DNA of 30,239 nt from Smittium mucronatum (Eukaryota > Kickxellomycota > Harpellomycetes > Harpellales > Legeriomycetaceae). The DNA is taken from the NCBI GenBank assembly GCA_001953115.1, contig LSSL01001265.1, positions 1 through 30,239 on the forward strand. Reading direction: 5' to 3'. The position numbers and the translations under genes were made by a program. Shown one piece after another: positions 20,312-30,239 of the stretch; the first letter of the stretch is position 1, and every line of letters begins with the position of its first letter. The notes under the pieces are model-generated. The model did no database searches. It worked only from the letters and a program-made list of their open reading frames with translations, and had not been told where the DNA came from.

Positions 20312-20407
20312 CTTCTAATATTTGGAAGATCATATTTGATAGCAAAAAAAACAACATCAAAAATTTACCAATTTCCTAATTTGGGAATATGAGCTAAAAA
20401 AAATTGT
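20312..20407 (+). repeat. Diverged repeat, copy B
   Basis: This is a second copy of the CTTCTAATATTTGGAAG word in direct orientation, about 1.4 kb from copy A, with the same downstream GCTAA and A-run followed by ATTG at about 20393-20406. Just after it, at about 20416-20427, is a string loosely resembling the mariner end at 22683-22696. The gap and mismatches make that link doubtful. Confidence 0.45.
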
Positions 20408-21510
20408 AGAATTATAGGTTGATCCAGAGTTTTAACTAAAAAAGGGATCTTGTATTAAAAAAAGAAAAAATATTTATTAAAGCTACTATGTGGTTCAAAT
20501 TTCATTGGCTTAGTGACAAGAGTTTTTCATTTTGTGCAATTTTTTACATAGGAGAAAAATCTGGTTTTTAGTGGAATTTCCCAGTTTTATTATTTTATAG
20601 TTTAAACCAATAAATATAATAATTTGAAAATATCGCATTCTTTGGGGAAAAAAAGGATTAATTATTAATTATTTATTTATTGGCTGAACTAAAAAATGAT
20701 ATTTCAAAATACAATCAGATTAAAATTTATAAGGTGGATATGGGGTCATAAAGTTTAGTATTAATTAACTAATGAAATTTTTTAAAAAATAATAAGGACT
20801 TAATTCAGTTAATATAAATAAATCATGAAAAAATTGTTTTGAATTAATAAAACACAAGAAAACAGTGATTTATAATCGCTAATATAAAAAACTGGATACA
20901 AAAAAACGTATAAATTGGTTTTAAACCAGAGTAATTAGAAATTTTGCCGTATAAAAACATAAAATAATAATTTATTATTATTTTAAATAAAAGTCCTGAA
21001 ATTTTTAGAGATTATTTTATTGAATATTCGCTATTATAGTTAGACTTTCTCGTGAATTATATGTTATTTTTTCGATAAATTTTCTATTAAAACCGAGAAT
21101 ACTCTATAAGAAATTATCTTAAATTGAATTAATTAATTAATAAAATAAATCCGATAATAGAAAAATTCATCTATTTTATAAAATCTATAAGTAACCCTTC
21201 CATTAATATATGTTCAGGATGTGAATTTCTTCCAATAAAAAAAAATATATATATAAACTAGTGGTATAGTTCGAAGCTCATATAACTTATAATATTTTTA
21301 GATATTATAAGCTTAAAATAAAATTTCCGATATCCCCTGTTATGAAAGGTGCTTGTAGTGCTTGCCATAAATTTTTTTTTTAAAACTTATCTATTTAAAA
21401 AAAAATTAGATCTTTATGTCAAATCGCCATTATACTTTATGGAAATTTGGCAAGTTTTAACCTTATTACGATTTTTTTTAAGATTTAATATCATTTGTAT
21501 CAACCTAAAA
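20408..21510. other. AT-rich spacer, no gene seen
   Basis: There is no recognisable coding block on either strand. A + strand open frame at 21349-21543 (64 codons, rich in Phe and Leu) has the composition expected of translated poly-T sequence and is not supported as a gene. Confidence 0.5.
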
Positions 21511-22696
21511 TATCTGGTCCTTCGGTATCAGAAATTAGAATAAATTAAATTCAAAACTCTTCTAAAATACACTGAAATGTCCACCAAAATAACTTTTACC
21601 ATGGTTAAATTTTAAAAAATCATGGATACAAAAATCTTATGCTGAAATTTTCCCACATTTTTCTCCAATGCATATAAAAATCCACCGCTCCTAAAATAGT
21701 GATTTGAATATATTTAATTAAAAATATTTCTATTACTATATGGATTTATAGATCCTATAAATTTATAAGGCAGTAAAGAGTATAAAAAAAGCTGTGTGTG
21801 GGTTTCTCTAAAAAGTTAAACGATATCTCCTCTTAATTAACCCAAAATATTTCATTTTTGTGCAAAGGCTCAATTCAGATATCTGATTTGCATTATGATA
21901 TAAATCTGGGAATCAAAAAAACCTCCACTGACCAAAAAATTTTCTTTTGAATAATAAATTAATATTTGATATTTGATACATAAATTAACCCCCACGCTTT
22001 TTAATCACGATTTATATTTTTCTAACATAATCCAAAATATTTAATCCTGGAGTGCCACTTTAATGTTAGTTATTAATTAAATCTTAATTATTTTGACGAA
22101 ACTGACGGCACATATAGTTTTCTAACCTAATTTTATTCAAAAATTCTCTGCACCCCTGCACAATTTTTATCGTCTTTTTGAATTTTTTTGGATAGATAGA
22201 GTATATATACTTAATAAAAAAGTTATCGCTAGAATTTCTTTCAAAATAGGGTTGTATCTATTATTATTATTTTTTATAGTTAAAATAATTCTGTTTCTTT
22301 AATTTAAAATACAAAGATCAATTAAGTTTGTTATAAATTACTATTTAAGGAATGCTCAATATATCCTCTTTTTTTTTTGGTAAATTGAGTATCTTGATTC
22401 AGGAATTTTTATATCTCTAATATAAATATTATTATGTTCCCACTATTATTTTTTATTATTTACTGAACTGAACAGGATAGGGCTCAAATAAAAAACGAAA
22501 TTGTTGATGAGGTTAATATACTGGTGATGATTAAAACAATGTGAAGGAATTTTGTATCAAAAATATGAAATTTTTACATCTAACTTGCTTATCGGATTTT
22601 TTTAAATTTTTTTGGCTTTATCAATTGAAATATCATATTCAGTTGATTTTAATTTTTAGCCATAAATGATTCTAATTTAAAGATCCACCCTGTATT
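21511..22696 (-). mobile_element. Probable mariner/Tc1-like element relic
   Basis: Read on the minus strand, the right edge starts with TACAGGGTGGATC (22695-22683), a common kind of mariner/Tc1 terminus. A weak inverted counterpart is at about 21511-21540, where AATTAGAAT recurs after a few variable bases. That would give an element of about 1.2 kb, typical of the group. Inside, minus-strand peptides near 22185-22100 (KIVQGCREFLNKI) resemble the block before the last catalytic Asp. TPGLNILDYVR (about 22053-22021) resembles SPDLNPLDY, with the catalytic Asp apparently changed to Gly. KMKYFGLIKRRYRL (about 21860-21820) sits where the C-terminus should be. Stops are frequent and no clear N-terminal helix-turn-helix is seen. 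The whole call rests on short matches, so the limits are tentative. Confidence 0.5.
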
Positions 22697-24325
22697 ATTG
22701 CTTATTTTTCTTTTACTAGGTTTGAAATTTTTTCTTGAAATTACCCTTTTTTCATTTATTTACGATATTCAGAGGCGATTTATCCATAATATTTGATTTT
22801 GGTTTGCATATTAAATTTTAATTGTATTAAAAAATGGGGATACTCGAATATAGAAATTAGATCGAAATCCATTTACGTCATATATATGTTACAGAGATAA
22901 CTTGTTTTATTCAGAAATTGATACTTTTTGGTTGTAAAGGAGTCTTAATTGAATTTTTTTCCTCATAGATTTTATTTGTGCCTGACCTTTATCTGTGATG
23001 AATAAGTTTTTTTTCTGAATCATTTTTGGTTGTTTTTATATTTTTTTTATTTTAATGTTGATTTTTTAATAATATTAAAAGTATGAAACTTTTACTCCTA
23101 ATACGAATGATTGCTTCAAATCTGGTGACAATTCTTATTTCATTTTATATTCTGTAATTTTAAAAACAAGCATTTTTATGGGTCAGGAAGCAAAATAGTT
23201 TTATGAAAATTTTAATGATAATACTTTGTGAAAAACTTATTCTCCCGGGTATACACCCTCTTCATTAATCCCAAAACCTCGACTCAAACAGCCCCAAATT
23301 TTGGGTTGGATATGAGGAAATAGGCTTACCCTTTCATATTTTTTTTACTCAACTAAACCTGAAAATATTTGATATTTTAATTTCTAATTAAATTTAATTT
23401 CTTTAAAATCTCACAAATAATAAATTAAATTGCATTCAAATAGATTAAATAACGAATGTTTTTTATCCATAACGCCTTTACAGTTAACTAGGTATTATTA
23501 ATCACCATTCAAAATATATAAAAAATATAATGATTTAGATTTTTTTGATGACCACAGGTTTTAAATATTTTTTAAAAAAAATATTTCAATAATTTAAATA
23601 AAATAATCGGGGTTATAATTAAATTATAAGGATTTTTGTAAATTAATTATATTTTTTATAGGTAATAAGTGATATTAAAATCATAATATAAGGAATGATA
23701 TGATAAATTTCGCGATTAAACTATTCTACTACCATAATGAACCATTAAAAATATGCTTCTATAAAGGGAAATATTCGTGATAAAATTTATAAACAGTTAA
23801 TTTATTGAAACATAACACAGAATTTGGGTGATAACTTATTATTTTTCGATATAAGATGAATTTTTGCTCATTAAGTATGTATAATATATATTAATTATTT
23901 TTTTGGTTAAGGATATATTTATACGAGTTATACATTATTCGTAGATTTTTTTATAAGTTTATGCTTTTTTATACTATTAAAACCGAATGGTATTAACATA
24001 AAATTACAGTTTTTTTGCAAGTTTTTTTTTACTCGTTTTTTGTTAAAATTTAAAAATTACAGTTAGATTAGTTGATTCTGCTAATTACAAAAAAAAGTAC
24101 ATAAAATAACCAGAAGGTGTCAGTGTAAAAATTTATCCATATTTTTTAACTCTCTATTTTAGTAATTTTTTTTTCATTTAAAATCTAAGTTTTTTTTTTT
24201 TGCAAAATTTTCAGAATTTTTTTTTTAATATGGATGTTTTAGGTGGAACTTTATTTGTATAGAAAAAGAAATATAAAGTAAATATCCTAAAAAATTGCAT
24301 AATGTTATATTAGCCATTCATGAAA

Positions 24326-24348
24326 TTATATATATATATATATATATT
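24326..24348. repeat. TA dinucleotide microsatellite
   Basis: An alternating TA tract of about ten units in AT-rich spacer. A similar shorter tract lies at about 5665-5682. Such runs are expected at this composition. Confidence 0.8.
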
Positions 24349-26177
24349 CGGGGTCCAAAATATTGGTTTTAAAATCACGATAACCCTATTCACCCCAAAG
24401 AAGCCATGGAATTAACCTATAATGAAGGTTTTAAGCCTAATAATATTGATCTAAAATAACGGAAGCTACCAATTTCAAGATAAATTTACCCAAATAATTA
24501 TACCATTTTTTTTAAAAAAATATTTTAATTTTTATAATATTTTGAACAAAATATAAATGATTCATTGTACTATTTACATCTTAATTTTAATAAAATAGGT
24601 TTTCAAAAAGATTTAAAAAAAAATTATTATATTTGATATTATTAGAAATAGACTTTTCCAAGCGATATTTTTCTGGAGTGATAAATATCAAGAAAGGCGT
24701 GTGTCGCTTATGTATTTTTGAGTAATAATTAATTCTATGCTTCATAGTTTTTCTACTAATATTTTACAAGTCTATAATAATCTTCACATATAGAATAAGA
24801 AAGTTTTTTTTAAAAAAATTCTAAGCTTCTGTCCGCAAAAATACTATTTTTAGAGAATTTCTATAAAATATCAAAAAATCTTATAAATGCCATATTTTCT
24901 ATCAGAGACCAAAATAACGGCTTTAATAATATCGTCTCATTGTATTTTCTTGTGAAAATTTTATGAAAATATCTACTTAATTAATGGTTATATTGAAATA
25001 ATTCATTTTATGTTATTTAAAGAGATAATACTAGCTATAATTCAATATTATGTTAGGAAATTTTCATTTTACACAATTATTATTGCTTTTAAAAGAATAA
25101 AGTGCGTTTAAACACCAAAATTTCAGGAAAATTTTCAAATTATTAGATTGATTAATAATTACAAGTATTAAATCTATGAGGAGATTACATTTTGTACCCT
25201 TGAATATATATTCTCAACTATTTTATTAAGATAAAGTTATTAAAGAAAATCAATGGTCTTTACACTCTATGTTTTTATCTATTTAAACATATTTTAATAA
25301 TAAAGATTATTCCTATACCAAAAAATGATAGATATTACTTTATTTTGATGATTTTAAAATGTATTTTAAAGTAAATTCACGTAAATTTTTTACATTTTTT
25401 ACATTTTCTATAAAATTTAAGATTTTAAGAAGAATTTAAGAAAGCTTTTATTTTTGAATATTTCTCAATAAAAAATTTTAATTTAGAAAAGCTGTTAGAA
25501 AAAGGAAAGTATCTATCTTTTTAGTATAATAAAGATATCCGATGGAAACATATTAATTTTTTATGAATATGGGAATAAAAGCCTTATTTTCAAATTATTT
25601 TTAAAATAAATATATCTTATGACCAAATTTCAAAATGAAATGATTTTTATAATTTTTTGAATAATTTTTAAGTAGGTTGTGTAATAAATTTATGAAATAT
25701 TTAATATTATCAATAATATTTAGTGATAAAAAAAAGCTAGACTCTCATTTAGTAATAAGTGAATTTCAAAGATTATTTTTACTTAAACTTAAAAAAATTC
25801 AAATTGATGATTTATAATCAAATTTACTGATTATTATCATCTAAAAATAATATTATTTTAATATTAAGCTATAATTTTGTTATATTTTTTATTTCTCTTC
25901 GCGTTTCTCATTCTTTCTAGATAATTGATCAACGAAGAGAATTGAAAAATTCTGAATAACGAAGTTTTCCTAATAAATTTATTCTTCATTAATTTGATCT
26001 TCCGTTCAAGGATTATAATGCAGATAATATTTATTAGCTTTAAATTGACACAAAAAAATTATCGATCATTTATTTTTCTTTTAAAGATTTTTTTAAGTAC
26101 ATACATCATATAATCTACACATTCATAAATATACTAACTCGCAAAAAAATATGTTTTATTCGCTATTTATTTTATTA

Positions 26178-26198
26178 GGGATTTTGAGGGGGGGAGGG
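26178..26198 (+). other. Potential G-quadruplex tract
   Basis: The + strand has GGG, a 7-base spacer, then a G7 run, A, and GGG. This satisfies the usual four-tract rule with loops of 7, 1 and 1 bases. It is isolated in strongly AT-rich DNA with no gene nearby, so any function is speculative. Confidence 0.5.
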
Positions 26199-29100
26199 TT
26201 TTAATATAAAATCCAATTAAAAATTCATTTATTAATTATAGAAAAACTTCACTGTTTTAAAAAATGAATCACAAATTTTGAAATAATGGCTCTTTATTAT
26301 GCAGAAATTTGAAAATTCTCCATATCAGGTTTTATTATCAAAGCCTTTTTATTAAAAAAAATGCGTTTTATTAATAATTAAATCATTTTTTTAAGATATC
26401 GTTTTGGTTATATTTCAACAGAAAATAAATCAAAATTATAGGAAATTATTATATAAAAAAACCCCTAAAAGATTATGTATATTAGACTTCATTTTTTCGA
26501 GCTATTTTATATTTAACTTTTTAGAAGTCCAATAATAAATCCCAGCTGCCTAGGCTTATCTAAAACTTATGTTTATTTTGAGTGGTAAAATTATTCAAAT
26601 GATCTCATTTGAATCTCTAAAAATTTTGATGTCTAAATTTTGTGAGTTATGACAATAAAAAAATTGTCTTACTTTGTTTAGTAGTCTGAATAAAGAATTT
26701 AAAAAAAATCAATTAATAACTTAAATATCTTATAGTTGCTCCATTTTTATTATTTGAGTGTGTAGTGAGAAGAGAAAACAGAAAAAGTAAAATTCTAGCT
26801 AAAAATATAGATATTTTAAACCAAAAATAGCATTAAAAATAAATAAGAAATTATCGAGCACTGCCTTGCTAACATATGCAATTATTGGGTGAAGCTCAAA
26901 AAAATGGAAAAATACCCATATTTTTGCTAAAAGTATTTAATTAAATCATCAAAAGATATATTATTAATTGTATTGAATAATGTATTTTTTTGTTTTTTTA
27001 ACCATTCTAATATACTATTATAGTGTGTTTAGTATTGAATATTTATTCGTTAAAAATGACGAAAAAAATCTAAAATTGGATCAAATTATTTTTAAATCCA
27101 TACACAATTTATAATATAGTAATAAAAAAATTTAACTCAAACAATCTATCTGAATTTATAAAAAAAAAAAAATCGAGATTTAAATTTAATTGAATTTAAA
27201 CACAAACTTTATGAATATTAAAACCAAGAATTATCTTTTAATTATATTTAGTAAATATGTTTCAAATATTCAATTTAAAAAATTACACTAAACATATTTT
27301 ACGATTATAATTATCAGATAACTTCACCTATATTTTTTCTTTGTAATTTATCCCAAAAAAATTGGTTGAACAGATTCTAATATTTTTTTAAATTAAAACA
27401 AGTGATAAAATCGTGGAATATTTTTTTTACATTTGGTACAGATTTATATATTGTGAATGAAAATTATATTAATTAAGCACTTGTCTTTTTCTCTTATATT
27501 TCTATTTCGAGTTAGTAGGTTTTCAGTTTAATTAATCGGTTGATTTTATAAAAAAGAGAATTATTTTGATTTAATAATGCTGATAAAGTTATAGAGTGTA
27601 TAAATCTTATCCGATTGTTTTACAAATATTAAAAAGAATCATTAAATGAAAATTTTGTTTTTCGAATTATAAAAATAGAAATGATTGTGTAAGAAAAATA
27701 AATGAAAAGAATATAAAGAAAATTTTACCTTTTTATAGGTTTTTTTTTGCTTCGTTAAAGAGTTCAACTGATGGGCAGAATTTTAAATAAAGTATTTGAG
27801 ATATTTTTTTCGACTGAAATAGATAAACTTCGAAGCGGATAATGTGATATGGCGAAGAATAAATACAATTGTTTTATCTTTGGGTTTCAGAACCACTCAA
27901 ATCAGGCTCTTATGAGGTGAATACATTTTTAAATGGATTATTTATTGAATTTTTGACATGAATATAGTGAATATCACTTTATATATATATGTCAATATCC
28001 TTAAGAGACTTATAAAAGTTCTATTATTTTTGGCTTTTTTTATTTCATTTATTTTATCGCTATCATGTCATAAAGTTATATATAGTACGACTTATTCATA
28101 TTTATTTATATACATAAATCTGTGAGAGATAAAAATGTACCGGTAAAATCTTAGAAATTTTCTAGTGAACTTCTATAAGTATGCTACGTTATTTTGGAAT
28201 TTTTTTCTGATATACCAAAAAAATTCTAAAAATATCCCTCTGATCTGATACCGGGGAATTTATATATAATTATAAAGTTGTACGGGTAATAAGAGCTAAA
28301 TATAAAATATATAAAACTCTGAGGAGTATTTTTAATAAATATTTGTATTCAGTTTATTTCTTTTTTCATTATAACTTTCCGAAATTTCTCATCAATTTCT
28401 TCACAGCCTTTATCAGTCGTAATCTAAAATTCATCATGTTTATCATAGCCTACAATTCTAAAATAATTGAGGGGTTTTTTTTGAAAAAGCCCAAAATGTG
28501 CTCTCCATTTTTTTTATTCTGGCTTTTCATGTATTTAACCCTCAATAGATAGCCCAAAAAATGTACATAAATTATGTAAATTATTTCTAAGACGTGTAGA
28601 TCGAAATATTTACAAACATTTTTTCATAGGGTATATATTTATTTAAAAAAATGTTAGTAGCCACTAAATCAATTAAATTAATCTATTTAAATATTGATTG
28701 GGGTGGTGCGACAAAATATTTCTCTATTTTTTTTTATAATATGAATTGGTTTCTAATACAATTTATAAAGATAAATTTTCTGCCCTTATAATCAAATTTA
28801 AGTTTCGTTATTATTTTTTTCCTGGATTCATAAGATCCCTCTCACAAGATAGGTATATTTCATCTTAATATCTATACTCGAAATCTTTGATAGGATGAAA
28901 ATCCTCGGATGTTTCAAAAAGCTAATTATAGACATAAAGGTCATAAATTTAAGATCAAATAATGCAGTTTTCTAAATTTAAAGAAGCTGCATTGATCTGT
29001 ATCTAATATTTTTGTAGCTTTAATGTACATTTATATTTACTGTAGAATGTTAACCCTTTCCATTTATTTTCACTACTTGAAAATCGGTATCATAAAAATA

Positions 29101-30239
29101 GATAATATGTATTCATAGGATAATCGTAGTCCTTTTATTTTGCAACTACTAGTTTTTATCTTAATCTCAGATTTATTTTTTTAAAAACTCAAAAAAATCG
29201 CTGGAAAATTTAAAATAAATGTAAAACAATATTAAGTTTACAATTACGGGATTTAATTTACAATCAATTTGCTACTAGTTATTAAAGTGATTTTAATAAA
29301 TTAATTTTTTAAAAATAAAACGATCAATATAAAAATAATTTATATTGAGAATTAATTCTCTCAAAGATTTTAGCACCAGAAAATTATTTTTATTTTCGTA
29401 AAATTGAAGTGTTTAAATTCTAAATCTGGAAAAAATAAAGGGAAAATATACTAAAGTAAATTACAAAGAATTTTATAAATATCCATACATATATTCGAAT
29501 ACCATAACTTTTTTTGATTCAAGGGGCTTAAAATAATTTATTTGAATATAAAAATTTTATGTGAAATAATTATAATTTATTCAATTAAATGTTGTATAAA
29601 AATTAAATGATTTCTAAGTTTTGATAAAAAAAAACTTACTACAGAGTCTTCAATTCTTAAAAATCCCATCATTAGATTTAATATCATACCATAGCTCAGT
29701 TTTTTATAAGTGATTTAATGATTACGCCGAAAAATCTTTAGAATTTTTTTAATTGCCAAAACAAACTGCTAGATAATCAGTAAAAATTAATTATTTTTTC
29801 AATTATAATAAAAATTATACCTTTTTAACAATTAATACGTCTGTAACAATAGTATTAATTGATTTTTAAATTATTATCATTTTTTAAGTGTGAAATTTTT
29901 AAGAAATTACATAATTTTCATTAAACTATTCATAAAAAATCCCATATTTATTTTAAAAAATAGCTTGTGGATTTTATTCTATTCATTAAAATTTTTGTGA
30001 ATAGTTAGAGTAATAAAGCCCTATTGACGTTAAAATTTCACATTATATCAAAAACCACCAAATTTATGTCTTTTTTACAAAAATCTGATTAAAAAATTTA
30101 GTTAAATCCTGAAATTTTTATTTTGTCAAAAAATGAAAGGAATTTTGTATTTGTTTTATCTTTTTGCTAATTTGAATTTATTTTGATAAATTATATAAAA
30201 TTTTATAGTAAGGATTGAAAAGTTATTCAATTACTTATT

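Larger units (their letters stand above)
22697..30239. other. Long AT-rich stretch without supported genes
   Basis: Across 7.5 kb I see no coding block, transposase motif or RNA gene. Slightly more G+C-rich patches at about 23240-23340 and 24345-24490 may be fragments of old repeats but match nothing I recognise. The open frame at 28343-28552 encodes a Phe/Ile-rich product, as expected from T-rich DNA. A TA microsatellite sits at about 24326-24348, and a G-rich tract at 26178-26198 is listed separately. Confidence 0.5.

Noticed and set aside
21262..21290. A GTTCGAAGC string reminiscent of a tRNA T-loop
   Set aside because: No acceptor, anticodon or D-arm pairing could be found around it on either strand.
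23275..23315. Short palindrome CCCAAATTTTGGG within a G+C-richer patch
   Set aside because: The arms are only 6 bases and there is no partner repeat; too weak to call an element end.
28343..28552. 69-codon open frame, hydrophobic product
   Set aside because: It is translated poly-T sequence with no motif or neighbouring signals.

Overview
This window looks like an extremely AT-rich nuclear segment of a eukaryote in which nearly all recognisable content is transposable-element debris. I found no convincing intact host gene, no rRNA or tRNA gene, no CRISPR array and no bacterial-style operon. The organism cannot be named from the sequence. An AT-biased, TE-rich eukaryote is the safe reading; an expanded microsporidian genome or an AT-rich invertebrate would fit, but that is inference. 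Standard-code stops are scattered through every relic.

Region by region. (1) About 258-4616 is a structurally complete but coding-dead DIRS-like tyrosine-recombinase retrotransposon on the + strand. Its order is left inverted terminal repeat, Gag-like ORF with one in-frame TAG, reverse transcriptase/RNase H ORF with many stops and frameshifts, tyrosine recombinase split over two frames, internal complementary region (ICR), right inverted terminal repeat. The ICR at about 4342-4442 is the reverse complement of the predicted right-end/left-end circle junction, the hallmark of the DIRS replication model. (2) About 6187-7800 is a + strand hAT transposase pseudogene. (3) About 10.2-13.05 kb is strikingly A-rich on the + strand and holds unidentified decayed coding traces. 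(4) About 14415-15495 is a minus-strand relic of a DDE_Tnp_4-type transposase (PIF/Harbinger or IS5-like). (5) About 16830-18190 is a + strand piggyBac transposase pseudogene. (6) About 21.5-22.7 kb on the minus strand is a probable mariner/Tc1 relic with a candidate terminal motif at 22683-22696. (7) The last 7.5 kb is AT-rich, low-complexity sequence with no gene I can support, apart from a potential G-quadruplex and microsatellites.

The DIRS element is visibly richer in G+C and far less eroded than the DNA transposon relics, which have drifted towards the surrounding composition. This suggests a young DIRS insertion in an old transposon graveyard. Each relic has lost key catalytic residues or reading frames, so nothing here is expected to encode an active enzyme. 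Alignments were done by eye against remembered family patterns; a profile search of each relic is the decisive test.
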